38,298 nt of DNA from the IMG/VR virus record IMGVR_UViG_3300020421_000064, positions 1 through 38,298 of that record; one strand, 5' to 3'. The notes below the pieces were generated by a model, which was given only the letters and a program-made list of their open reading frames with translations, was not told where the DNA came from and made no database searches. The stretch's first letter is position 1. Every line of letters begins with the position of its first letter. The position numbers were made by a program, and so were the translations under genes. Shown here piece by piece: positions 19,398 through 26,714 of the stretch. Source of the DNA: a virus.

Positions 19398-20065
19398 TTA
19401 TCTATCCTGTACTTCATTCATAAATTGATCTATTGAAATTTGCTTTCTTGGTTTATCTTGACGACCACGAGCTTTATCAAGTTGTTTTTTATACCATCTT
19501 CTGTCATCGTCTTCGGGTTTATAATCCTCTCCTGCTTTTGCAGATTGATATAGAGGTAAGAAAAATACAGAATCTTCAAACGGCATATTAGACATAAGTC
19601 TTATAAATCTTCTCCAACTTACTTCTAATGGTTCGTTTATATTATAGTAGCGTAGAAAGTCTGCTTCTAAAGCACCCCAGCGTTCTACTATTTCAACTGG
19701 AGTGAAATTTATTTTGGGTTATCACCCTCAACTTCAACAGTTTCATCTACGGCTTCTAACTCAGCAGACACTCCGTATTCTTCTAGAAGGTATGTTAAAA
19801 GTTTTTGCAATTGTTCCCAAGATGCTCCATCTTCTAACATTTGATCTAGATTACCTTGACCTACTAATGTTGCTAACCATTCAGGAATTTGTGCTGCAGC
19901 TAGTTGACCAGTGTCGTCCATAAACCGCAACTGTCCTAATACTACCCTTGCAGGCAGTTCAGGTGGAAATTCATAATTTCTACCTGCCATTTTGACTTCA
20001 ATCGATTCTTTGTCAGACTCTTCGACTGCAGCATCAAAATCCTTAAATCTTGTCTTCTCACTCAC
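19398..20065 (-). CDS. Tail assembly chaperone, -1 frameshifted long form (222 aa)
   Basis: Long product of a programmed -1 frameshift: frame 1 from ATG 20065 to 19712, then a one-base slip back, and 19712 to 19398 in the -1 frame (118 + 104 residues). The slip site CCCAAAA lies 1 codon before the frame-1 stop. The second frame is open from the slip through IVERWGALEADFLRYYNINE, EVSWRRFIRLMSNMPF and on to the stop, directly before the tape-measure ATG. W-GA-x-EADF-x-RYY and WRRF-x-x-L are hallmarks of the downstream part of siphovirus G-T chaperones. The 65-codon ORF at 19398-19595 is therefore not a separate gene. The long form is expected to bind the tape measure during tail assembly. Confidence 0.85.
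19709..20065 (-). CDS. Tail assembly chaperone, short form (118 aa)
   Basis: Frame-1 product, starts MSEKTRFKDFDAAVEESDKE, with the tail-chaperone-like segment NYEFPPELPARVVLGQLRFM and an acidic, helical rest ending EVEGDNPK. It sits between the major tail protein and the tape measure, the canonical place for gpG-type chaperones that coat the tape measure before tube polymerisation and are absent from the virion. Termination at 19709 is the majority event; slippage gives the longer form. Confidence 0.88.
   Translation of the reverse strand: MSEKTRFKDFDAAVEESDKESIEVKMAGRNYEFPPELPARVVLGQLRFMDDTGQLAAAQIPEWLATLVGQGNLDQMLEDGASWEQLQKLLTYLLEEYGVSAELEAVDETVEVEGDNPK
19712..19718 (-). other. -1 ribosomal slippery heptamer CCCAAAA
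   Basis: In the chaperone reading frame the codons are AAC-CCA-AAA-TAA; the last C of AAC plus CCA-AAA forms C-CCA-AAA, a perfect X-XXY-YYZ slip site. Re-pairing to CCC-AAA keeps the cognate anticodon pairing largely intact. The stop immediately follows in frame 1, and the -1 frame is open for 104 codons with recognisable chaperone motifs. Confidence 0.85.
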
Positions 20066-20084
20066 GTTTTTCTCCTATCTAATA

Positions 20085-20780
20085 TTATGGGTTACTTGAT
20101 CCACCTGAACCGGCAGCGTTGGTATTATCAACGATGTCGAACAAGTAGCTATAACCGTTACTATCTGAACCAACATTTAATGTTGAATCAGGTACTAGTA
20201 TCTTGAACTCTGTGCTCAAAACAACTTTTTGTGGGGCTTTAGCGTGTGCCATAGAGAAAGAACCTACGCTTACTGCGCGTGGGATTCTTACGTGTCTAGT
20301 GGCAACTCCGTTTGTGCCTTTTGGACCATCAGCAACTAACAACATTGCATACTCGTTAAATGCAGATGATGTTGGAGGTACTAAGGTGTTATAACCTGTA
20401 GCACTTGTTCCAGCAGCACCGGCTGCACCACTTCCGATTACATCGGATGTTGAGGATCCACCACCAAGAGCAATAATTAACTTAGCGTGTGAAGCTTGTG
20501 AAAGCTCACCTGTTAGTCTCACTTCTTGAGCGGTTTTAATTGTTTTAATTGGATCTACTTCTTCAGCCACCATAATGTCTTCAAAAGTTTTATCCATTTC
20601 AAGAGTCCAACCATCTTCTGAATAGCCTACTTCTTCCCAAGCAGGTGTCATAGCTGTTGGCGTATCAAACGCCCCAGATGCATCTGTTGGAAAAGCTAAA
20701 GAAGCTGTTGTTCTGTCCTTTATGTAAAGGACTCCAGTACCGATCAATACTTCAGATATTGAACCATTTGTAGCTGGCAT
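20085..20780 (-). CDS. Major tail tube protein (231 aa)
   Basis: 231 aa, starts MPATNGSISEVLIGTGVLYI. The position before the chaperone pair is diagnostic. Features of siphovirus tube proteins: WEEVGYSEDGWTLEMDKTFE at residues ~46-65 and DPIKTIKTAQEVRLTGELSQ just after, then a Gly/Ser/Ala-rich loop (~105-130) and beta strands toward the C-terminus (QKVVLSTEFKILVPDSTL). Shine-Dalgarno AGGAG lies 6 nt before the ATG. The upstream 65-nt spacer contains strong inverted repeats, which may set the high expression of this gene. Confidence 0.9.
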   Translation of the reverse strand: MPATNGSISEVLIGTGVLYIKDRTTASLAFPTDASGAFDTPTAMTPAWEEVGYSEDGWTLEMDKTFEDIMVAEEVDPIKTIKTAQEVRLTGELSQASHAKLIIALGGGSSTSDVIGSGAAGAAGTSATGYNTLVPPTSSAFNEYAMLLVADGPKGTNGVATRHVRIPRAVSVGSFSMAHAKAPQKVVLSTEFKILVPDSTLNVGSDSNGYSYLFDIVDNTNAAGSGGSSNP

Positions 20781-20808
20781 TATACTCTCCTACTATATAT
20801 CTTATACT

Positions 20809-20840
20809 TCAATTGTCGCGACAATTGACTCACGTCAATT
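20809..20840 (-). promoter_or_regulatory. Two overlapping inverted repeats upstream of the major tail protein gene
   Basis: 20809-20828 is a perfect 20-bp palindrome centred on TCGCGA (half-site TCAATTGTCG). 20823-20840 is a second perfect inverted repeat, AATTGAC, 4-nt loop, GTCAATT. They share AATTGA, so the two RNA hairpins cannot form together. No U-run follows, so neither is a standard terminator. Possibilities: mRNA processing or stabilising hairpin, attenuator, or protein-binding operator. Confidence 0.55.
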
Positions 20841-20845
20841 ACCTA

Positions 20846-21148
20846 TTACTCTTCTTCTGCTTGAAACCAATCAGTTGAAGGGTCTTCTTCCACGACTTCG
20901 TCAACTTCAACCTTGTCGGTGAGATCAACGCGCTCAATTACTTGGTTAGTGGCAATAGACTCATCTTCAGCGATGAAGACTTGTCCCTGCATATGTTCGC
21001 TCATTGGCTTCATATGCTTGCTCATATCTTTCCAAGTAGATTCTGAGACTTCTACCCAAGAATTTTTCGTAAATAGAGTTTCATCACCATTAATATCCCA
21101 CCACACTTGTGTGAAAGGCATTAATGGATTAACTTGTACTTTCTTCAT
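20846..21148 (-). CDS. Hypothetical protein (100 aa) in the connector-tail region
   Basis: 100 aa, starts MKKVQVNPLMPFTQVWWDIN. The N-terminal half has aromatic residues and a Met/His/Lys stretch (STWKDMSKHMKPMSEHMQGQ); the C-terminal third is very acidic (DKVEVDEVVEEDPSTDWFQAEEE, residues ~78-100, partly quoted). Start coupled to the upstream stop (TAATG at 21148). Not recognised. Between tail terminator and tail tube it may be a minor connector or chaperone. Confidence 0.75.
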   Translation of the reverse strand: MKKVQVNPLMPFTQVWWDINGDETLFTKNSWVEVSESTWKDMSKHMKPMSEHMQGQVFIAEDESIATNQVIERVDLTDKVEVDEVVEEDPSTDWFQAEEE

Positions 21149-21618
21149 TATGTATCATACCTATATGTCATTCCTATAGTAATAGTATACAACCCCAACC
21201 CAGTTTCTGTTTCCTCTACTCGTGAAATTCCTTCTATGATTTCCATACCGTAAATAAAGGCTTTTGAACTATCAGAAAGTGTTAAGGCTACGTTTGATTC
21301 ATTATAAGCTGACTGCTGAACTGCAGATGCTAATGAATAAGCTGTAGAGTAATCTGCATTAGTATCTGTAGCGTCTCCGCCCCATCTACCTGCATAACAA
21401 CTTATAGGAATAATAGCTTCTTCTATAAGAACTTCACTTCTAGGACTAACAGGTAAGCCACCTCCTCTAAAAAACACTAAAAAAGGTAATGTAGCGTTTC
21501 TTGGAAGTCTTGTTGCTACTCTTTGACCACATATATCTGTGATTGGAGTCCTGTTTATTGCCCAAGCTCTAAATGTTACTTCTGCATCTGGAGCTGAGTT
21601 TTGATTACCGTATACCAT
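21148..21618 (-). CDS. Tail terminator/completion-type protein (156 aa)
   Basis: 156 aa, starts MVYGNQNSAPDAEVTFRAWA. It lies where HK97-type and lambda-type phages encode the protein that caps the tail tube and joins it to the head. Pattern: FRAWAINRTPITDICGQRV near the N-terminus, TLPFLVFFRGGG, then IPISCYAGRWGGDATDTN and a C-terminal TGLGLYTITIGMTYRYDT strand pair. This alternation (short helix, variable beta strands, late beta hairpin) fits tail-completion proteins. Assignment by order and fold impression. Confidence 0.7.
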   Translation of the reverse strand: MVYGNQNSAPDAEVTFRAWAINRTPITDICGQRVATRLPRNATLPFLVFFRGGGLPVSPRSEVLIEEAIIPISCYAGRWGGDATDTNADYSTAYSLASAVQQSAYNESNVALTLSDSSKAFIYGMEIIEGISRVEETETGLGLYTITIGMTYRYDT

Positions 21619-21620
21619 AA

Positions 21621-24600
21621 TTATCTATCTTCAAATCTTAACACAATAGAGCCATCGTTAGCATAGCTTTGCTTAAAGCCTCCAGTTGCTCTGTTTCTAG
21701 GTTTTTCAATCTTTTCATTATTAATACCACTTTCTAAAAACATTAAATCTTCTAGTAATGAAGCTGTAGATACATCATCAGCCGTTCTTCTAGAAGTAAC
21801 AGGTGTAATTTTACTTCCTGATTGATCTTCATACCTTACTGTTGTTTTGCTTCCTTGTTTTGTAAACCTTTGCCTTAATACAAGTTGTGCAGTTGGTAGC
21901 TGCGGATCTTTATAAACTAAATCTACTGCACCGTTTTTTCTTCTATTTACAATTGGTTTTATGGTTCTACCTCTATTTGAATGACCACCACCTAATTTAG
22001 GTTTATGAACTTTTGCAGTATAAGCAAACAATCCTAATTCTTGTGCTCTATCTTTTGATATGTCAGTTTTGAAAAAGAAAGATAAAGTTGGTAAAGCCTG
22101 TCCTTGATCATCAGCAGAAGCAATAGCTTGAAAAGTATCTGATTGAATCATATCTTTATTTACAATATTTCCCCTTGAAGCAATAACACCTGAAGTACCA
22201 GAAACATTAACACCTTTAAATATTGAAGGCAATTTATTTTTATTATATTCTTCTACTGCATTAATACCAGCTTTTTTAGCTTGAGCTCCTCTACCTGTTC
22301 CAAACCTCTTACCTTGTATAGCAACAACTCCACCACCCTGAGATGAAAAAATACTTTGTTCTTTTGCTCGTTCTTTAAATAAATTATTTAATGTTTTCTT
22401 TTCACTTCTAAGGTCAGATGATATAGATTTACGCTCTTTCTCAAGTTTTTTTAGTTTTGTTGTAGATAGTGCTGTCTTGCTAATAGTTTTTTCACCTGTA
22501 AGATCTGCTATTTTCATTTGAGGCTGAGGTAAAACTGGTATTGCTTCACCTTTTTTAAGTGGACCAAAGCCATCTATATATGTATCAGCATTTGCTTTAT
22601 GTTTTCCAACTTTCCAAAATATTTGATCTACTTCAGAATCGGTAGGTTTCACATAACCTTGTTGTTTCAAACGTTTTGTTGCTGCTCTAACATCTATCTT
22701 GTCCGTATTGGCTGGTTTGACTAAATCATCAAGTCTATTTGCTTCAGCTCTTACTTTATCTTCTGCTTTTGATAATCTAGTTTCTAATTTTTGAACATTT
22801 CTTTGTTTTGATATAATTTGTTTGTCTGTATTGCTGACAACAGTAGCTCTTCCTTCACCATCTATCTTGACTTCAAAGAATCCTTTTCTAGTTCTAACTG
22901 TCTTTGTTTGTGCTTCCATATATGCAATATGTGGATCATTCAAACGTTGACCGGTAGCGTTTAACTGTCGTCTGAAAGCTCTTTTTTCATTAGCATTGGT
23001 TAATGTGTGTAGATGCTCTCTATTTGATTTTCCTGTAGCTCTTCTGCCCGCTCCTGCAACAGTTGTTTTATTATTTACATAAGTGTATGGAAGTTGTTTA
23101 TTAACTTCGTTTACGATTGCTTTTACAGCATCTACTTCTGCTTGAACTCTTGCTGCATCTTGAGCGCTAGTAGCAATGACAGTTTGACCTCTAGCACCAC
23201 TACCACTTACTTTAGAACCAGTAGCATATCCACCTTGACCTTTAGCTTTTAAAGTTTGATTTATAACGTCAGTAGCATCTTCACCTCTAGATAAGTAATT
23301 AGGATCTCCTACTGCTCCTCTACCTATAGATTCTATTTCTAATTCTTTTACAAATTTATCTACATCTAAAACTTCTATTTCATACTTACCAGTTTTAGTG
23401 TCCCTAACAGACCGTATAGTTCCTTCTCTTTGCATTTTTTGTAGTTTAGTTTTTACAGTATCGGTCATAACAACTTCACCTAAATCAAATCTATAATCTT
23501 TTTGTATAGATACTTTAGATGGTTCTAATACTGTATTCTTGTAATGACTGTTAGCTCCTCTACCAGCTTTCCATTTACCATTTACATTTTTTAGTTCTCT
23601 CATATCTGCATAGATAGGAACACGACCAGTTCCTGTTGTTATAGCATAAGGAATTTTTTCAACGGTTTGTTCTTTAACTCTTGTACGTCTTTTGTTAGTT
23701 GGTTTTGTTTTTCTGAGAACTTCTTTTTCAGTAATTTTTTCATAATACTCATCACCATACATAATTCTCATAGCTGCCATAGCACCATCTTCTTGAGCAT
23801 CTTGAAACATTCTTCCAGTCTTATCATATTCTTTTACACCGAAATGTTTTTGGTAGTATTCCATAAAGTCTTGATTACCAGCTTCACGTGAAGAGTATGA
23901 TGTTGAAACTGTTTTACCACCTTTGTTAGCTTTTTGCATTTCTATTTGTTTTTCTAAGGCTTCTCCATCTTTTGATAACCATATTTTCTGTAAGCGTTTA
24001 TGTGTTTGAGAATAAGAACGAGAAACAAATTTAGAAGGATCCATTTTCATATTTTTAGCAGCTATTTCATCAAGTACACTTTGAGGAGTGAATACTTCGT
24101 ACATCTTTTTTATTACTGGTTTATAAGTTCTTTCTATAAATTCAAGAGATCTTTCTGCAAAAAAAGTGGGACCATAAGGTTTATTCTTAGTAGGATCTAG
24201 TGGGTTGAACATCATACCACCATAATTAGCTATCCAAACATAAGGAGCTTTATCTGCAGGACCTTCTGGATTATTTCCACCTACAGAAACTGCCCATTTA
24301 GCTATTACATTTTCTTCAGGATTTCTCTGAACAGGATGAATCATTACAGATTCTGATAAGTTGTCTGGACTAAAATCTACTCTTGTTCCACCGCTATTCA
24401 TACTAAATTCTGTTCTAGGAGCTAGTGCTCTTAACGAAAATGCTAATTGATTTTGCATTTGTATAAATAAACTTCCACTCTCCATATCAAATATTTCTTT
24501 ATGGGCTTTGATAGTAGCTTTAGAACCAAAAACTTCTAAAACATTAAAACGTTTTGTTTTTTTGTGAATAGCTTTATTTAAATAACTACCTATCTGAGCA

Positions 24601-24917
24601 CGAGCTAAACGAAGTACAACGTTGTTAGTGTTAGGCAAGATTGCATTAACAGCTAAACCACCCAACCTTCCTTTAACACGGTTGTTAATACGAGCACCAA
24701 CTTTTCCTTTAGCTAGAGCGTTTATATCTCTACCTGCTTTTTGTAAACTTAAAGCTTTTCCACGTCCTGACCTTAAACCTCTAAATGAGCCGGGAGATAA
24801 AGATAAACCAAAACCTGCTGCTTTAGATAATGTAATAACAGTCGAGGATATCTTATTAGATACAGATTGATTTCTGATCTTCCTAGGATTTTTTTTAGTT
24901 GTTTTGCTTTTAGACAA
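21621..24917 (-). CDS. Giant basic protein with gp10-like N-terminal part (1098 aa)
   Basis: 1098 aa and strongly basic, starts MSKSKTTKKNPRKIRNQSVS. Residues ~130-275 resemble the HK97-gp10 family of head-tail joining proteins: QNQLAFSLRALAPRTEFSMN, APYVWIANYGG, and PTFFAERSLEFIERTYKPVI. Family members are normally about 100-180 aa; here the domain has a ~130-residue basic front and ~820 residues behind it. The C-terminal part has helical/coiled-coil stretches (about 700-740 and 800-850: KLEKERKSISSDLRSEKKTL) and basic, Gly-rich ends. No enzyme motif recognised. Possible roles: connector plus internal DNA-contacting or ejected protein. Function unproven. Confidence 0.75.
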   Translation of the reverse strand: MSKSKTTKKNPRKIRNQSVSNKISSTVITLSKAAGFGLSLSPGSFRGLRSGRGKALSLQKAGRDINALAKGKVGARINNRVKGRLGGLAVNAILPNTNNVVLRLARAQIGSYLNKAIHKKTKRFNVLEVFGSKATIKAHKEIFDMESGSLFIQMQNQLAFSLRALAPRTEFSMNSGGTRVDFSPDNLSESVMIHPVQRNPEENVIAKWAVSVGGNNPEGPADKAPYVWIANYGGMMFNPLDPTKNKPYGPTFFAERSLEFIERTYKPVIKKMYEVFTPQSVLDEIAAKNMKMDPSKFVSRSYSQTHKRLQKIWLSKDGEALEKQIEMQKANKGGKTVSTSYSSREAGNQDFMEYYQKHFGVKEYDKTGRMFQDAQEDGAMAAMRIMYGDEYYEKITEKEVLRKTKPTNKRRTRVKEQTVEKIPYAITTGTGRVPIYADMRELKNVNGKWKAGRGANSHYKNTVLEPSKVSIQKDYRFDLGEVVMTDTVKTKLQKMQREGTIRSVRDTKTGKYEIEVLDVDKFVKELEIESIGRGAVGDPNYLSRGEDATDVINQTLKAKGQGGYATGSKVSGSGARGQTVIATSAQDAARVQAEVDAVKAIVNEVNKQLPYTYVNNKTTVAGAGRRATGKSNREHLHTLTNANEKRAFRRQLNATGQRLNDPHIAYMEAQTKTVRTRKGFFEVKIDGEGRATVVSNTDKQIISKQRNVQKLETRLSKAEDKVRAEANRLDDLVKPANTDKIDVRAATKRLKQQGYVKPTDSEVDQIFWKVGKHKANADTYIDGFGPLKKGEAIPVLPQPQMKIADLTGEKTISKTALSTTKLKKLEKERKSISSDLRSEKKTLNNLFKERAKEQSIFSSQGGGVVAIQGKRFGTGRGAQAKKAGINAVEEYNKNKLPSIFKGVNVSGTSGVIASRGNIVNKDMIQSDTFQAIASADDQGQALPTLSFFFKTDISKDRAQELGLFAYTAKVHKPKLGGGHSNRGRTIKPIVNRRKNGAVDLVYKDPQLPTAQLVLRQRFTKQGSKTTVRYEDQSGSKITPVTSRRTADDVSTASLLEDLMFLESGINNEKIEKPRNRATGGFKQSYANDGSIVLRFEDR

Positions 24918-24920
24918 ACT

Positions 24921-25256
24921 TTACTCCCTATATAAACAAGAAGCTACGGTATAGCAGTCATCACCTTTCGAGTCTCTTATAGTATTAACTGCAATAATTT
25001 CATAATACTTTGAGCCATCTTTAATTCTATCACTAGCTTTTACATCAACAACGTCACCAAAGTATAGAGTAAGGGATTCGACTACTGTATTTCTACCATC
25101 TCTATCTTCGGTTGTACCACCACTTACTTTTCTACAATCAGCACTAGCAGTAGCAGTAGCCCAATCATCGGCAGTGTTACCTCTTGAATCTAAACCGGTC
25201 GTTGTTATTCTTTGAATCTCTACTGAGTCATTTAATATATGTGTGTTAAGGGGCAT
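24921..25256 (-). CDS. Head closure (stopper) protein (111 aa)
   Basis: 111 aa, starts MPLNTHILNDSVEIQRITTT. The DSVEIQR ... DSRGNTADDWATATASADCR pattern followed by LTLYFGDVVDVKASDRIKDG is the usual small beta-barrel of SPP1-gp16/HK97-type head closure proteins. It closes the portal channel after packaging and receives the tail. The order (connector, stopper, gp10-like, terminator) supports it. Three nt separate it from the next gene. Confidence 0.8.
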   Translation of the reverse strand: MPLNTHILNDSVEIQRITTTGLDSRGNTADDWATATASADCRKVSGGTTEDRDGRNTVVESLTLYFGDVVDVKASDRIKDGSKYYEIIAVNTIRDSKGDDCYTVASCLYRE

Positions 25257-25286
25257 ATAATTATCATAGCTTATACACCCAACCGA

Positions 25287-25619
25287 TTAGAAGAAATCAT
25301 CTATGAAGATGGGTCCATATTCCCCGTAAGATACAGAATAGATACTGTGACCATAAAAATCTAAAGCCATTTGCCAAGCTTGATCATTTTTGCCCATACC
25401 AGCAGTTTCTTCATCTTCCCAATCAATACTTTTGTCATCTATATATTCACTAAATAAATTATTAACAATAATTGCTGATGAATAAGCAACACACTCACCT
25501 AATTTAGGAACAGCTGCAACACCTAGTATTGCGTTATCGTGTCCATCTAGCATTTCTGCTTCAGGATTAGCATCCTGTATATATCTAATTACTTCTTGTA
25601 TCTTTTGTTCCTGATTCAT
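25287..25619 (-). CDS. Conserved-type small acidic protein of unknown function (110 aa)
   Basis: 110 aa, acidic, starts MNQEQKIQEVIRYIQDANPE. The pattern LDGHDNAILGVA-x-x-P..CVAYSS, then GKNDQAWQMALDFYGHSIYSVSYGE...GPIF, resembles a small uncharacterised phage protein group that I know by pattern but not by function. Its start lies inside the last 35 nt of the HNH gene in another frame. It is not obviously structural and may be accessory. Confidence 0.75.
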   Translation of the reverse strand: MNQEQKIQEVIRYIQDANPEAEMLDGHDNAILGVAAVPKLGECVAYSSAIIVNNLFSEYIDDKSIDWEDEETAGMGKNDQAWQMALDFYGHSIYSVSYGEYGPIFIDDFF

Positions 25620-25890
25620 TCCACTTTCCTTTCAAGTAAGCAGTTAGCAACATTCTTATAGCATAAGAGCTGCCCTGTTGTTTGCGACCATCATAAATAT
25701 CGTGATGTGTCATACATAAGACAGCAACGTTTTCAGGATCATACTTTCTACCTTCATTGCCACCCATACCTTTGCCGTGTATGTGTGCAAGTTGTAGTTG
25801 AGACCTTGAATTACAATCAGCCCATTCACATTGATTCTTTGCTCTGATAAAAGCGAACAATCTAAGCTTTGTCATTCTGTCATCTGCCAT
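25585..25890 (-). CDS. HNH endonuclease (101 aa)
   Basis: 101 aa. Zinc ligands C21, C26, C59 and H62; active-site region LAHIHGKGMGG with H36/H38, N54 (DPENVAVLC) and H63 (CMTHHDIYDG). Small HNH proteins near terminase and head genes take part in DNA packaging cleavage in many siphoviruses; elsewhere they are homing enzymes. Here it is separated from terL by the head genes, so either role is possible. There is no Shine-Dalgarno before ATG 25890, but a -10-like TATACT lies exactly 6 nt upstream, suggesting leaderless translation. Confidence 0.88.
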   Translation of the reverse strand: MADDRMTKLRLFAFIRAKNQCEWADCNSRSQLQLAHIHGKGMGGNEGRKYDPENVAVLCMTHHDIYDGRKQQGSSYAIRMLLTAYLKGKWNESGTKDTRSN

Positions 25891-25896
25891 AAAACA

Positions 25897-25902
25897 AGTA
25901 TA
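25897..25902 (-). promoter_or_regulatory. Candidate leaderless -10 element (TATACT) for the HNH gene
   Basis: TATACT, then 6 nt, then ATG 25890, with no ribosome site. This spacing would put the transcription start on the A of the ATG. It lies immediately after the terminator at 25916-25943, so a new transcript start is needed here. No good -35 is seen. Confidence 0.45.
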
Positions 25903-25915
25903 GGCACATAATGCA

Positions 25916-25943
25916 AAAAGCCGGGTTTTTACACCCAGCTTTT
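25916..25943 (-). terminator. Rho-independent terminator after the zinc-finger gene
   Basis: On the minus-strand RNA: AAAAGC-U-GGG, 8-nt loop, CCC-G-GCUUUU, followed by another U. This is a continuous 10-bp stem with one U-G wobble. On the plus strand the same position is a C-A mismatch, which indicates minus-strand use. It would end transcripts of the 213-aa gene and of the structured region before HNH. Confidence 0.7.
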
Positions 25944-26030
25944 AAGCAATCAATTAAGGAGGCTACTTATGTTCTTGAAGGTAAAGGTTAATTACCTGAG
26001 ATCATTTATAACCAGTTCTTATTTTACCTT
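25916..26030 (-). ncRNA. Candidate small structured RNA ending at the terminator
   Basis: This gap between two minus-strand genes (25891-26054) has no minus-strand ORF but is highly structured. An 8-bp stem (25978-25985 with 26023-26030, AAGGTAAA/TTTACCTT) encloses a 5-bp stem (25986-25990 with 26009-26013, GGTTA/TAACC). Next, in minus-strand order, comes CCTCCTTA (25955-25962), identical to the anti-Shine-Dalgarno core of 16S rRNA, then the terminator. Either a small RNA or a structured 3' UTR. On the plus strand the same bases give AAGGAGG and a 29-codon ORF (25969-26058), the competing reading. Confidence 0.35.
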
Positions 26031-26054
26031 ATGTGTTAGCTATATACAAAACTA

Positions 26055-26696
26055 TTAAGAAGTTTTTTCTCTATTTGATTTTCTATGACATAATGAACAA
26101 ATAGATTCTCTTTTATTTTTATCTCTTTTAGATTTATTAAATTTGTTTAAAGGTTTTTCTTTTTGACAAACTAAACAAACTTTACTATTTTCATCTGATT
26201 TAAGAGTTTCTTTATATTGATGAGTTTGATCCCTAAGACCTACTAAGCAATCTTTGCAATATAAAGTATAACCACTTTTATATTTTTGAGATTTTTCAAA
26301 ATTATTAACATCTTTTTCTTCTCCACATTCTAAACATTTTTTCCAAGTAGGATTCCAAGATAATTTATCAGCTTCTTCTTTTGCTTTGTTTACTCTCTCT
26401 ACAAGCTCTGGATTGTCTTTCATCCAAGCTTTAAATCTTTCATACCCTATAGGAAGTTCTTCATAAGTTTTTGAAGTAGTTAAAGAGCCTTTTCCCTCAG
26501 CAATTCGGTCTAAAACTATTTGTGCTATTTCTGAATTGTAAGCTGACCTAGGTGCTATTCCTGCCTGTTCTCTTAGTTGTCTGACTCTTTCATCCGAAAC
26601 TCCCCATTCCTGAGCCCATAAAGATAACTTCTTATGAGGATCGTTTAAAAATAAATCTCTAGCTTCTTCTACTGTTGGTGCTATTCTATTTGGCAT
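26055..26696 (-). CDS. HTH plus double zinc-finger DNA-binding protein (213 aa)
   Basis: 213 aa, starts MPNRIAPTVEEARDLFLNDP. Residues ~22-48 read as a helix-turn-helix (SLWAQEWGVSDERVRQLREQ). Two C-x2-C pairs form zinc finger 1 (C121, C124, C147, C150) and finger 2 (C174, C177, C200, C203); both follow the C-x2-C...FxKSxxxK...C-x2-C pattern seen in HNH-associated and phage DNA-binding proteins. The tail is very basic. GGAGGG Shine-Dalgarno. It is non-structural in appearance, inserted among connector genes and followed by its own terminator, as expected for a moron-type insertion. Likely DNA-binding; target unknown. Confidence 0.75.
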   Translation of the reverse strand: MPNRIAPTVEEARDLFLNDPHKKLSLWAQEWGVSDERVRQLREQAGIAPRSAYNSEIAQIVLDRIAEGKGSLTTSKTYEELPIGYERFKAWMKDNPELVERVNKAKEEADKLSWNPTWKKCLECGEEKDVNNFEKSQKYKSGYTLYCKDCLVGLRDQTHQYKETLKSDENSKVCLVCQKEKPLNKFNKSKRDKNKRESICSLCHRKSNREKTS

Positions 26697-26714
26697 TTTC
26701 CCTCCTATCCTGTA

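Noticed and set aside
19398-19595. 65-codon ORF as an independent gene
   Set aside because: Its frame continues upstream without stop to the CCCAAAA slip site and encodes chaperone motifs there, so it is the end of the frameshift product.
19702-19923. 73-codon plus-strand ORF over the tail chaperone
   Set aside because: Antisense to a recognisable chaperone gene and overlapping its slip site; no support.
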